Positions 1 to 9,896 of a stretch of DNA of 64,000 nucleotides are shown in pieces. A program made the position numbers and the translations under genes. Under the pieces are notes generated by a model. The model was given only the letters and a program-made list of their open reading frames with translations, was not told where the DNA came from and did no database searches. The DNA is taken from positions 53,379 to 117,378 of the forward strand of contig NW_004450567.1 of NCBI RefSeq assembly GCF_000321225.1, in the 5' to 3' direction. How positions within the stretch are numbered: the stretch's first letter is position 1; each line of letters starts with the position of its first letter. This DNA comes from Odobenus rosmarus divergens. Lineage: Eukaryota > Chordata > Mammalia > Carnivora > Odobenidae.

Positions 1-494
1 GTAGCAAAATAATTATGAAATAAAAGGTTTATAATATCTCAGAATAACTCCCACTTAAAAATATATCCTCAGAGTGTTTCTTTTCTTTGTTTGATTTTAA
101 TTAACTAAAATAATTTCAGAGGAAGACATACAAGATTGCTATCCTGCTTCTCTGTAAATGTGATCACTAATGTTCTCTGAAAAAGAGAATGCTTTACAAT
201 GGAAAATGGTATTGATGAAGCAAATTGATTATATTCTTCAACTTACTTGGTAATTAGGTAAGCGTTGATTATATTCACTTACTTATGTCAACTATTTTCA
301 GTAGTATTAATGTATAACTGATTGCTAGGAACTGATCACGAATATGTATTCAAATTCAATTTTGTGTTATATTTATTTCCTAAAATAATTTCTATTTCTC
401 ATCACCTTGACCTGCCTCTTGGTTCTGTAAAAACAAAAGCTCTTGCCGCTAAGAATATGTATACAGGAATGTTTAATATAATGTTATTTGCAGG
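1..494. other. unique sequence, no feature recognised
   Basis: AT-rich sequence with no repeat family, RNA gene or exon that I recognise. The 63-codon frame at 322-513 shows no recognisable protein and runs into the adjacent L1 relic. Confidence 0.5.
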
Positions 495-705
495 GACAAA
501 AAGCTGGAAATAACTTGAATGTCTATCAATATGAGAATGATTGAATAAATTATTGTATATCTTTACTAGGTATGACACTAGACATTAGAAGAATAATTTA
601 GAATTCATACACCCTAACCCATAGGATATCCAAGAAATATCATTAAATCAAAAACATAAGTTGCAACAAAATGTGCATAGTGTATCTATCTCAGGTTTTC
701 TAAAC
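495..705 (+). mobile_element. old L1 (L1M-type) 3' UTR fragment
   Basis: The phrasing (ggaaataacttgaatgtc, then attgaataaattattgta, then a stretch ending atgtgcatagtgtatc) follows the sense strand of ancient mammalian L1 3' UTRs. It is strongly diverged. The subfamily cannot be set by eye. Confidence 0.6.
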
Positions 706-719
706 ATGAATTTGGATAT

Positions 720-1345
720 TTTCCTTCTTTTACTATGATTTGAAATCATTTAAATAGTATTGGAAGTATCTGACCATTAACAAGGTAATAGAATTTCCCT
801 ACGAAACCATCTTCATCTGGTTTGTGTTGAATATTTATTGAGTGGGAGATCTTCTCTTTCTCTATTTTTTCTATGGTAACTGATCTGTTTAGATTTTCTG
901 CCTCTATCAAGATCAATTTTGATAAATTGCATTTTTCTGGGAAATTATCCATTTTATCTAGGTTTTCAAATTTTTTTTTGCATAGATTGTACAAATTAGT
1001 CTCATTGTTTTAAAATTTTTTTCTCTGTTTTTGATGGTTATTTTCCTTTTGTCATTTCTAATTTTGTGTATTTGTGTCTTCTTACTTTTATCTTGACAGG
1101 TTAGCTAACAGTTTGTTTATTTTGGTTTTGAAAGAAAAAAAGTTTTCTTTCAACAAAGAATTTCCAAAAACAAAATGGATATTTTTCAAAGAACTACCAG
1201 TTAGCCTTATCCTACTATTTTCCTATTTTTTTAATTTATTAATTTCTACTTTTATCTTTACTAATTTCTTCTCTTTCATTGTTCCCTATCTTTGCAACTT
1301 TTTGTTTAAGCCATTTATTTTATTATGGTATATAATAGTTACTTG
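720..1345 (-). mobile_element. old L1 ORF2 fragment, antisense
   Basis: Reads as the complement of the L1 reverse-transcriptase region (the block around caggttagctaacagtttgt and later ttaatttattaatttctac). Reading frames are broken. Near 1128-1150 a 9-base inverted repeat (gaaagaaaa / ttttctttc) interrupts the expected L1 text, so a small local rearrangement is likely there. Confidence 0.65.
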
Positions 1346-1417
1346 ACTATATAGTTGATACTAGGACTGGGGTAGTGAAAATATAAGATAAGCCTAGAGC
1401 ACCTTGTAGGTACTAAA

Positions 1418-1502
1418 AAAGGGGGGAAAGGGAAAAAAGAAAAGAAAGAAAGAAAAAGGAAGGAAGGAAGGAAGGGAGGAAGGAAGGGAGGGAAAGAAAA
1501 GT
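1418..1502. repeat. GAAA/GGAA purine microsatellite
   Basis: An uninterrupted purine run of mixed GAAA, GGAA and GGGA units about 80 bases long, just upstream of a Can-SINE. Probably length-variable. Poly-purine tracts of this kind can form triplex DNA. Confidence 0.9.
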
Positions 1503-1552
1503 AATGGGATCAGATTGAATGGGCACAAGGGCTAATCCAAACAAGCTCCTAA

Positions 1553-1749
1553 GGGCACCTGGACGGATCAGTTGGTAAAGTGTCTGACTCTTGGTTTCGG
1601 CTCAGGTCATGATCTTGGGGTCCTGGGATCGAGCCCTCATGGGGCTCCCCACTCAGTGGGGAGTCTGCTTGTCTCCCTCTGCCCCTCCCCCCGTCTTGCA
1701 CATGTGCGTGTGCTCTCTCTCTGAAAGAAATAAAATCATTAAAAAAAGG
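1553..1749 (+). mobile_element. Can-SINE (SINEC type)
   Basis: Starts with the tRNA-Lys-like head (gggcacctggacggatcag), has the B-box-like region, a CT-rich segment and an A-rich tail ending in aataaaatcatt. A short target-site duplication tcctaa lies at 1547-1552 and again from 1750. The body holds a perfect 9-base hairpin at 1645-1663. Confidence 0.92.
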
Positions 1750-1759
1750 TCCTAATGGC

Positions 1760-2503
1760 CAAAACTAGAATAATTTAAGCAATAAAATAAATAACAATAG
1801 TATTGTAGTATAATCCAAGGTATAAAATAAATATACATGAGTCCATACTGATAAAAATTATTTTAATAAATAAATGAGACGTGAGAAAGGATACATTTTT
1901 CTTACAGAAGAATTCAAAATACTATATGTAGATATTACTCCCTGCTTAATAGCCCATCCAGTTGAGTGTGAATGGACTTAGTGACTCACTTCCAAAGAAC
2001 CAGAAAGGGAAAAATAGTTACTTTGCAGTAGAGGAGGCTAGAGAAATCTGGCGAACACTACCTTAACCAAGTGATGAAGGCTAGTATTATGAATATCATG
2101 TTGATATCATGTTCTCCCATGATATATAACATATCATATATATATATATGATATATATATCAGGGAGAATTATATATATATACACACATTATATATATAT
2201 ATATATGTAATTATATATATATGTTACCTAGTCTAAACATGAGAAAAATTAGACAAACTCCAAATGAAAGGCATTCTACATAATGCTTGGCTAGTACTCT
2301 TAAGAAGTGTCAAGAAATAAAAAACAAAGAAAGAGTGAGAAGTTGTCACAGATTGGAGGAGACTAAGCAGACATCGCAACTAAATGAAATGTGTTATTGG
2401 GGACTGGAGTATGGACATTAGTGGAAAACTGATGAAGGACTTGTTTATTAGTAATGTACCCATGTTAATATCTTACTTTGGACAAAATTACCCGGTTATG
2501 TAA
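1760..2503 (+). mobile_element. L1M-type 3' UTR, part 1
   Basis: Matches from memory the sense text of an old L1 3' UTR (a block with gagtccatactgat, then ttactttgcagtagagga, ccaagtgatgaaggc, tgtcacagattggagga and gttatgtaagatgt). It is interrupted by an AT microsatellite and then by the MLT1-type LTR. The text resumes at 2986. Confidence 0.6.
2105..2225. repeat. (AT)n low-complexity, partly palindromic
   Basis: Several TATA runs with short breaks (cagggagaat, acacac, gtaat). The stretch is self-complementary and could extrude cruciforms, a plausible fragile site only a few hundred bases from the rearranged LTR at 2507-2985. Confidence 0.9.
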
Positions 2504-2732
2504 GATGTCTTAGTCTGTTCAGGCTGCTATAACAGGATAACCATACATGGGTGGCTTATAAACAATAAAAATTTGTTTCCCACAGTTCTGGCGGCTAGGA
2601 AGTCCAAGATGGAGGTGTCGGCAGATTTGTACACTGTGGTCTTCTCACTGTGTCCTCAGAACCCCTTTTAAAAGGACACTAATCTCATTCGTGACAGGGC
2701 TCCACCCTTCTGCAATAATCATACAGCATTCC

Positions 2733-2832
2733 AATTACTAATGACTCCCTATTGCTTTAAGGTAAGTGCATACACCTTAATTTGAAATGCCAAGTCTTTC
2801 ACAAACTGGCTCAGTCTGTTTTTCCTAAAGTT
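2733..2832 (-). repeat. inverted duplicate A (of 4670-4769)
   Basis: Base-by-base reading of the reverse complement equals positions 4670-4769 at all 100 positions. Homology continues to 2727 after a 5-base gap. It breaks the LTR text, whereas at 4.7 kb the same sequence sits in a continuous L2-like context. This copy is therefore the inserted one. Confidence 0.93.
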
Positions 2833-2985
2833 CCCAATTCCTAGTAGCATCACATTGAGAGTTATGATTTCAACATAATGAATGTTGAGGGGACACATTC
2901 AGTATAGGTCCCAATTCCTAGTAGCATCACACTGAGAGTTATGATCTCAACATAATGAGTGTTGAGGGGACACATTCAGTATATT
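2832..2985. repeat. 77-base tandem duplication in LTR
   Basis: Two adjacent copies (from 2832 and from 2909) start tcccaattcctagtagcat and end near cacattcagtata. I count three differences between them, all transitions. Only the right part of the LTR is duplicated. Confidence 0.9.
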
Positions 2986-3110
2986 GCAGATATTAACACC
3001 AGGGGAAACTAAGTAATGGGTCTATGGAACCTCTCTGTATTATCTCAGTAAGTTTTCTAGGTATCTAAAGTTATTTCCAAATAAAATTTCTAAAAATTTA
3101 GAATGAGTTA
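2986..3110 (+). mobile_element. L1M-type 3' UTR, part 2
   Basis: Continues the L1M text after the LTR: attaacaccaggggaaac, ggaacctctctgtattatct and the end near aaataaaatttctaaaa. It shows that the LTR inserted into an already resident L1M. Confidence 0.6.
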
Positions 3111-4129
3111 CAATGATTTAAGATGAAATTAATGAAGGGTCAAATTATAGTTTTGTTAAGTTAGTCAATAGAAATTCGGATATTAAGCCATAGTTTCTTT
3201 AAGTGATTTTTTTAAAATTTATGATTATTTAGTCTATGTGCTGCCAAAGTGAGCACTATTTATGATTATTTCTTGAGAACTTAGTATATCAGTAGCACTA
3301 TGCTGGGTTATTGATTAGAAAGTGACAAAGCCTACCTGCTGCAATCCTCAAGGGACTTCATCACTTTTAATAGATATGCTCAAAGTCTGTCAAAGAGACT
3401 GCCCAAGTTTCATTAGGGAGAGGGGAGTATTTTATGAAAATGTAAGGACTAAACTAACTCTGAGAGACAGATGCCATACCTGGATCTACAAAGAGATCCG
3501 ACTATTTTTATGTATTTTAGTATCTTTATATTAACCAATTCAAACTACTTTAGTCTTTTAAATTTTTTGCCCAAGCAAGTATTACTGGCAGAATCCAGTT
3601 CTAATAAAAATTACCACATAACTAGGTTAACTCGTTGCCTTTGAATATGCAATGTCTACCAATTCACAACCTAATCGTTTCAAACTAATCTCTTTTCTCT
3701 CCCCAAGCCTAATGATTTCTTCAGGGATTAAACATTTGGGCATGCATTATGATACATTTTGCTGATGCAAACTAGCGCTTTAAGTCTGTATTTTTCAAAA
3801 TACTTGTAGTGACCTGTGAGTGAGCCATGATAGTTTTAAGTATGTCTCTATAAACATTTTTAATGAAATAGACTACAATACAATGCAATATGACAGCCCC
3901 AGAATAACCAAAAAGCTTTTAATACCACAAGGATAATATCATTTTGCAAACTTTGTTTCAATTTAGATGTGTGTGTGTGTGTGTGTGTTATAGCTTGGTG
4001 TAAAATATATTTCTTATCCATGAATCAAGAAAAGAAAGTTCAAATTCCCTGTTTTAAGGGATAGTTTAGTGTCCTCACAGGACCAGAGACAACATGAGAA
4101 GTTTTAACAATAAGCAACACGGAAGAAAA
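3111..4129. other. unique sequence with a short (GT)n
   Basis: No repeat family or exon recognised. A (GT)10 microsatellite lies at about 3969-3988. The frame at 3322-3534 has no recognisable protein features. Confidence 0.5.
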
Positions 4130-4300
4130 GCAAATAAAAAATACCATTTTTAGGAAGTTGGAAAGGCTTTATGAAAAAGGAGTGATATGAACAGAGTTCT
4201 GAAGATCTCATAGTACATAGAAGAATTCCAACAGGTAGACATGCTAGGAAATTGTAGGAGGTTATAAAAGATGAAGACAAATGCTTAATGTGAATCAGAA
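4130..4300 (-). mobile_element. L2 relic, antisense
   Basis: Text such as gaagttggaaaggctttatg, gagttctgaagatc and ggtagacatgctagg resembles the complement of the LINE-2 3' region, heavily diverged. Confidence 0.45.
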
Positions 4301-4439
4301 TGATCTAAATGTTTGTCAAAATGCAGATCTGGGGAACTTGTAACGATATTCTGATTTGATAGATCTGCAGTGTGTTCACGAAATCTGCATTTTTAACATG
4401 CACTTGTCCCACATGAGTCTGATTCATGGGGCTCAAACG

Positions 4440-4540
4440 CCAAACATGGCTGCCATTGGTCATTGGTCTACATTGCTGGGTAAGTTGAATTCTGTAATTA
4501 GGCTTTAAAAATCCCTCAACCATGTATTTTTGCTAATAAG
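4440..4540. repeat. unassigned local repeat, copy 1
   Basis: Shares with 7321-7432 the blocks atggctgc.attggtcatt and ctgggtaagttgaatt, then ctaattagg-like and ttaaaa-like text, in direct orientation. I do not recognise the family. Confidence 0.6.
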
Positions 4541-4611
4541 CTTATAGGGAAAGAAACTTATAGGAAAGAAAGCTATGCTTTCTTATGCTAGCCTATAGGA
4601 AAGAAAGCATA
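4540..4611. repeat. repeated ttataggaaagaaa units and 11-base hairpin
   Basis: The motif (c)ttatagg(g)aaagaaa occurs three times. Arms tatgctttctt (4574-4584) and aagaaagcata (4601-4611) are perfectly complementary around a 16-base loop. It lies about 60 bases left of the segment that was copied to 2.7 kb. Confidence 0.85.
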
Positions 4612-4639
4612 AACAAATTGCAATAGGTCAACGATGCCT

Positions 4640-4860
4640 GTTTGACTGGAATAAAGGATCATAAAGGAAAACTTTAGGAAAAACAGACTGAGCCAGTTTG
4701 TGAAAGACTTGGCATTTCAAATTAAGGTGTATGCACTTACCTTAAAGCAATAGGGAGTCATTAGTAATTTTTATGGAATGGAGGGACACCATCTGGATGA
4801 TTCATTTAATGTTGGTGTTAAAAGAAAGATAAACTGAAAGTGGAAGATTGGTAATAAGCA
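4640..4860 (-). mobile_element. L2-like relic, antisense; source of inverted copy
   Basis: The run caatagggagtcattagtaa followed by atggaatggagggacacc parallels antisense LINE-2 text (gggagccattgaaggttttt..gtgacatgat). Positions 4670-4769 inside it are the source of the identical inverted copy at 2733-2832. Confidence 0.5.
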
Positions 4861-5852
4861 TGTTAAATATTTAGGTATGTGTTAAAAGTCCTGGTTTATT
4901 GCAGAGAAGGAAGATTTTGCACATTGAGAGTGTCTGAGTTTTTACATAAAATATCAACTAAAGGAAAATAATAAATTTGCAGACTATGGACTTAATCAGA
5001 ATATTTAGCCACATATATCAAGCAGGAACCTCCACAACCACTAAAACAATTGCTAATATTGTGTGTTTTAACCAAAATTTAGCATATCATGTTGTCCTTG
5101 AGTTTTAATAAAAATCTCATCCCCTGGGAAACCTCATACTGCCCAATTGAAGAAAATAACAGTCCATTTTATTCATTATAAAGTGGAAAAACATTCTGCA
5201 ATGTTTGCTGCATTAAATTTCACTGGAATCGACATTAATTTTCAAAGTGAAACCACCTTTTAGATTAATTAGAGAACAATAATTCATTCCTCATTATATC
5301 TACAATGTTTTCAATTAGCCTTAAGTATGCTGAGATACTATCTCCATTTTCCACTTAAATTTTCTACATTGATAATAAATCTTGCCAGTTGAAAAATGAA
5401 AGTAAATTAGCATTAATTTTCATATCCTTGGAACCTGATATCAATTCTTAGTCACTATCAATCTATTAAAAATATTCTGTGTTCATTTGAAAGGATATAA
5501 ACATGCTTCTTATCAAATGAGAGCAGCTCCAAAATCCAACAGTGGATATGAACTCCAGGTGAACTGCAGGGTGGACTAGATAATTGTTTTAAATTTTATC
5601 TTTCACAAAGAAAATTGCATGGGGATTTCTGGAGGCTAGGGTTGTCTTTATAAGGAAATTGAATATTAAGGGAAAACAGATTTGACCCCAAGCTACACAT
5701 GCATAGATGAAATTTGGCAAACTTTCTCGATGTCCTAATGATTCCAGGAATAAACAGGGATATATGCATCCCAATCAAATGGTATTGCACAGTTAGAATA
5801 GAAAAGACCTCCATACCCCACAGCCTCAACCCAACAGGCATCAAGTTGAGTA
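4861..5852. other. unique sequence, nothing recognised
   Basis: AT-rich with no identifiable repeat. The overlapping 61- and 82-codon minus-strand frames at 5589-5844 have no recognisable domain. Confidence 0.5.
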
Positions 5853-5860
5853 AAATAATA

Positions 5861-6039
5861 ATTTTTTAAAGATCTTATTTATTTATTTTGAGAGAGAGAG
5901 TGCAGGGGAAGGGGCAAAGGGGAAGGGAGAGAGAATCCTCAAGCAGACTCCCCCTGAGCACAGAGACTGACCCTGAGATCATGACCTGAGCCAAAATCAA
6001 GGGTCAGACGCTCAAAGGACTGAGCTACCCAGGCGCCCC
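5861..6039 (-). mobile_element. Can-SINE, minus strand
   Basis: T-rich tail at the left (ttttttaaagatcttattta), GA-rich body, and head complement gagctacccaggcgccc at the right. The target duplication aaataata lies at 5853-5860 and 6040-6047. Confidence 0.93.
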
Positions 6040-6047
6040 AAATAATA

Positions 6048-6624
6048 CATCTTCAGACAATAGACTTACTCAAAATACTTAACATATGGCAGGTACACCT
6101 ACAAACACTAACATAATTGTTAATACTTGGCTCCAAGCCTACTGTGAGGTCTGCTTCTCTACAACTCATAAATGTGAACATCAGAATCATTAGCTCTAAA
6201 TTTGATCATTAGAATTCAAAAACCTCAACTCTGCTGCTTAGAGTTTACAAAAGCAGCTCTTTTCTTCAAGTATAATAATCGCTGATGTCTCAGATTAGAA
6301 GTGATTCTTATATCTAAATTGAGAGTCATAGTATTAGAAGTGTTTTCTATTTTTTTATTTTAGAGTTTTATTTTTTAAAAAAGTGAGTATACAAAGTGCT
6401 CTCCGGGAATATATCTCAAAATGTATGTATGTAGTGTCTGAGCGTGTGGGCTTAGAGCAAATGGGATTTTAGAAGTGTTTTCTAAAATCAGCTTATATAT
6501 AATACAACATTTGCTTTTGGATTTGTAAAAGCTTGTAGTAGGTGTATGGAAAGACCAAACATTTCTATTAATAAGCTTTCTCTATGGAAGTTGCTTAAGC
6601 TAAATGGTCATGGTAACATTTATT
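6048..6624. other. unique sequence with a 17-base motif reused at 7.3 kb
   Basis: No family recognised. The sequence tctgagcgtgtgggctt at 6437-6453 recurs exactly at 7343-7359. Confidence 0.5.
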
Positions 6625-6830
6625 TTATGTTTACTAAATGCCTGGCACTGTACTGAGAGCTCTCTATGTGATCACCATATAAACATACCTATGGGGGAAC
6701 GGCTGTTATATATGAATAACCTGAGGCATAGAGAGGTTAAATAAGTCATTCCATGGTAACATGGCTAGTAAGTTGCAAATCTGAGACTGAAGTCCAACAA
6801 GTCTGGCCCCAGAGCTCATGACAGTAACCA
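6625..6830 (-). mobile_element. MIR, minus strand
   Basis: Typical antisense MIR text: tttactaaatgcctggcact, then cctgaggcatagagaggtta, acatggctagtaagt and agtctggccccagagct. Confidence 0.8.
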
Positions 6831-6850
6831 CGCAGAAATAAATGTTTATT

Positions 6851-7069
6851 GGGGTGCCTGGGTGGCTCAGTCGGTTAAGTGTCTGACTCTTGATTTCAGC
6901 TCAGGTCATGATCTCAGGATCATGGGATCAAGCCCTTCTGTGTTGGGCTCCTGGGTCAGCTGGGAGTCTGCTGGAGATTTTTCTCTCCCTCTTCCTCTGC
7001 CCATCCCCACACCCTGCTCATGCTCATTCTCTCTCTCTCTCAAATAAATAAATAAATCTTTAAAAAAAA
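6851..7069 (+). mobile_element. Can-SINE
   Basis: Complete head (ggggtgcctgggtggctcag), CT-rich body and (AAATAA)n tail. A 16-base target duplication with two mismatches lies at 6835-6850 (gaaataaatgtttatt) and 7070-7085. The frames here on both strands are SINE sequence, not protein. Confidence 0.95.
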
Positions 7070-7320
7070 GAAAGAAATGTTCATTAATGAATATTAATGA
7101 TGGCTTTGAAGAAGCCATCACTATGTGTTCTGATTACCTTTTGCTACTGAGCCAAAATAGAATGTAGAAATGAGAAGCTATTCTCCTTTTGCAAGTTCCT
7201 ATTTGAAAGTAATAAAGTAAACATCTTTAGGATCATTTCTGTCCATGCCCTGCAATGCACGTTAACAACTAGATCACATTACCCATTATTTTGCAAATTA
7301 CTTGGTATGTATTAGCTATA

Positions 7321-7432
7321 TATGGCTGCAATTGGTCATTCATCTGAGCGTGTGGGCTTTGCTTTGCTGGGTAAGTTGAATTTTCTAATTAGGGTTTAAA
7401 ATACTAAACAATATATTTTGGCTGCAAAACTC
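7321..7432. repeat. unassigned local repeat, copy 2, with patch
   Basis: About 80 percent like 4440-4540 by eye, but with extra bases after ggtcatt that include the exact 17-mer found at 6437-6453. Confidence 0.6.
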
Positions 7433-7984
7433 CATGGAAGAAATTTAAAATCATTATTATTCCCACCATCCCAAGATAACCTCTCAACACATTTTGTTAT
7501 AAATCATTCCAAGCATTTTTTCTTCTCTACTATATGGCAAGATAATCTGTTGAGTATTTTGTTTTCTCTGCTGTAGGTATTTTTCTTCCTAATCCCAAGA
7601 GGTTAGCTAAATCTTATTTTTCAGGAGATTTTATATTGCAGAAATACCACAAGATGTGGCAGAATTTCTGTTGAGGAAGCTGAGATGGGCAAGGCTCCCC
7701 AAATTAAGAAGTGAGTCTTAGAAGCCATGGGAGAGAATATGCCTAGACCAAGGTCAGCATGAATGTTAACATGTAGCATAAGGCAGAACTTTCTTATGTC
7801 CCTGAAGAGAAAGGAGGGTGAAATAAAGAAATGTGATGTGTCTTGTACTATCTGTCAAAATTAATTTACAAAAATATATAATTTCAAACTGAGCATAAAT
7901 TGATATGTAAGTCCGTCAAACTCCCATGCATTTACTTGCCTGAACTAATGTGACATTGGTTTTTTTGCGACTGAAGCCCTCCTT
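7433..7984. other. unique sequence, nothing recognised
   Basis: No repeat or exon identified between the local repeat and the large antisense L1 relic. Confidence 0.5.
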
Positions 7985-8697
7985 CAATTTATTTTTCTTT
8001 TTTTTTCAGTGAGTTATAATTCACATATTATGAAATTCCCCATTTTAAGATGTACCACTCAGTGAGTTTTAGTATATTCAAAAGGTTGTGCAACCATCAC
8101 CACCATGTAATTCCAGAATATTTACATCACTACAAACAAACAAATGACTAATCAAATACAACCCTTGTACTTGCTTGCAGGCACTTCCATTCCCCTCCCA
8201 ACCCACCCCATCTCCATTCCCTGACACAAATCTACTTTCTGTCTCTGGATTTTCCTTTTCTAGACATTTCATATAAACGGAATCATAGAACTCGTGGTCT
8301 TTTGTACTAGGCTTCTTTCATAAAACATGTTTCCAAGTTTCATTCATGTTGTAACATTTATCAGAACTTTATTTATGGTGAAATAATATTCCATGGTATG
8401 GATATACACTATTTTTTAATCCATTCATCAGATAGACATTTGGCTTGTTTCTACTTTTTGGTCATTATAAAGAATACTGCTACTAACATTTGTATGCAAG
8501 TTTTTGTGTAAAATATGTTTTCATTTCTCTTGCATATATAACTAGGGGTATAAGTCCTGTGTAAGATGGTAGCTCCATATGTAACTTTTTGAGGAAACGC
8601 CAAACTTCACAGAGCTTGCACCATTTTACGTTCCCACCAGCAGTGTATGAGGGTTCCAATTTCTCCACATCCTTACCAGCACTTGTTAGCGTTCTCT
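7985..8697 (-). mobile_element. L1M 3' UTR to ORF2 end, antisense
   Basis: Starts tttcagtgagttataattca and continues in the familiar antisense order: ggttgtgcaaccatcac, ccagaatatttacatcac, gacatttcatataaacgg, ccatggtatggatatac, cattttacgttcccaccag, tgagggttccaatttctcc. Diverged and frameless. Confidence 0.85.
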
Positions 8698-9095
8698 TTA
8701 TTTTTGTTTTTTTTTTTTAAGTCAAATTCAATCATTTACTTACTTATTTTCATTGACATACAATGTTATATTAGTTTCAGGTGCACAACATATTGATTTA
8801 ACAATTCCGTACATTACTCAGTGCTCACCACAATAAGTCTAGTTACTGTCATCAAACAACATTATTACAATAGTATTGACTATATTTCCTATCTGTACTT
8901 TTCATTTCTATGAATTATTTATTTTCTAACTGGAAGTTTGTACCTCTTAATCCCTTCATCTATTTCATACCTCCCCTCTGGCAACCACCAGTTTGTTCTC
9001 TGTATTTAAGAGTGTTTTTTTGTTTGTTTGCTTGTTTCTTTGTTCACTTGTTTCAGTTTTTAGATTCCTCATATAAGTGAAATCATATGGTATTT
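8698..9095 (-). mobile_element. younger L1 3' end inside the L1M
   Basis: A poly-T run at 8706-8718 followed by an antisense L1 3' UTR (gacatacaatgttatatta, ggtgcacaacatattgattt, ctctggcaaccaccagtttg). It interrupts the L1M text. On the right the L1M resumes further along its consensus, so part of the host L1M is missing. Confidence 0.7.
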
Positions 9096-9239
9096 GTATA
9101 TTTATTGTTGAGTTATAAGAGCTCTTTACATATTCTGGTTACTAGACCCTTATCAGATATATGATTTGCTTAAATTTCTCTGACTCCGTAAGTTGTCTTT
9201 TCACTCTCCTGATGTTATATTTTAAAACACAAAATTTTA

Positions 9240-9312
9240 GGGGCATTCTCCCTCTCCTCGTTCTCTCTCTCTCTCAAATAAATAAAATCTTTTAAAAAAG
9301 AAAAAAATAAAT
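9240..9312 (+). mobile_element. very short Can-SINE insertion
   Basis: Only the CT-rich end and tail of a Can-SINE (ggggcattctccctctcc, then CT repeats, aataaataaaatctttt). It is bounded by a perfect 16-base duplication aaaacacaaaatttta at 9224-9239 and 9313-9328. Confidence 0.9.
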
Positions 9313-9830
9313 AAAACACAAAATTTTAAATTTTAATTAAGTCCAATTTATCTACTTTTTCTTTGGTTGCTTGTATTTTGGTGTTATACCTAAAGAACCA
9401 TTACCTAATTCAACGTCATGAAAATTTACATCTATAATTCCTTCTATGAGTTTTAGAGATGTAGTGCTTACATTTAGGTCATTTTAAATCTAATTTTTAA
9501 TCCAAAAACTATATTGTATGGTAAAAACAGAGGTACAAATTATTTTTTTTTGTATGTTGATATCCAGTTGTCTCAGCACCATGTGTCGATAATAGCATTA
9601 TTCTTTATGTAATTGACAACCTTGTCAAAAATAAATTGACCATAAATGTATGGTTGATATCTGGATTCTCCATTCTATTCTGTTATTCTATATACATGTT
9701 CTTATCTGAGTACCACAGAATCTTGATCTATGTAGCTGTGTAGGAAGTTTTAAAATCAGGATTGTGAATGCTCCAATTTTGTTTTTCCTTTTCAAGAATT
9801 TTTGTCTGTTTTTGGACCCTTGCAATCCCA

Positions 9831-9896
9831 GGGCCTTGAGATCATGACATGAGCCAAAGACAGATGCTTAACTGACTGAGGCCACTTAGGCGCCCC
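9831..9896 (-). mobile_element. Can-SINE head fragment
   Basis: Complement of the first 65 or so bases of the SINE (caatcccagggccttgagat ... cacttaggcgcccc). The tail half is absent, so this is a deletion product rather than a fresh 5'-truncated copy. Confidence 0.85.

Larger units (their letters stand above)
2507..2985 (-). mobile_element. MLT1-type (ERVL-MaLR) solo LTR, rearranged
   Basis: Reads as the complement of an MLT1A-like LTR: ttagtctgttcaggctgc near the left edge, then gtggcttataaacaa, cacagttctggcggct, and ggggacacattcagta at the right. The flanking L1M text is contiguous across it (gatgt on the left, gatat on the right, compatible with a 5-base target duplication). It contains a 100-base inverted insertion (2733-2832) and a 77-base tandem duplication (2832-2985), so it is longer than a normal LTR of this kind. 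Non-coding relic. Confidence 0.75.

Noticed and set aside
1553..1625. tRNA-like A and B boxes at SINE heads
   Set aside because: They are the RNA polymerase III promoter relics of tRNA-derived SINEs. The cloverleaf is not complete, so no tRNA gene is called at any SINE.
2832..2985. Direct repeats suggestive of a CRISPR-like array
   Set aside because: Only two long units without spacers, inside a mammalian LTR. A plain tandem duplication.
6862..7121. Overlapping frames on both strands
   Set aside because: They lie in a Can-SINE, whose CT-rich body is stop-poor on both strands. Not protein.
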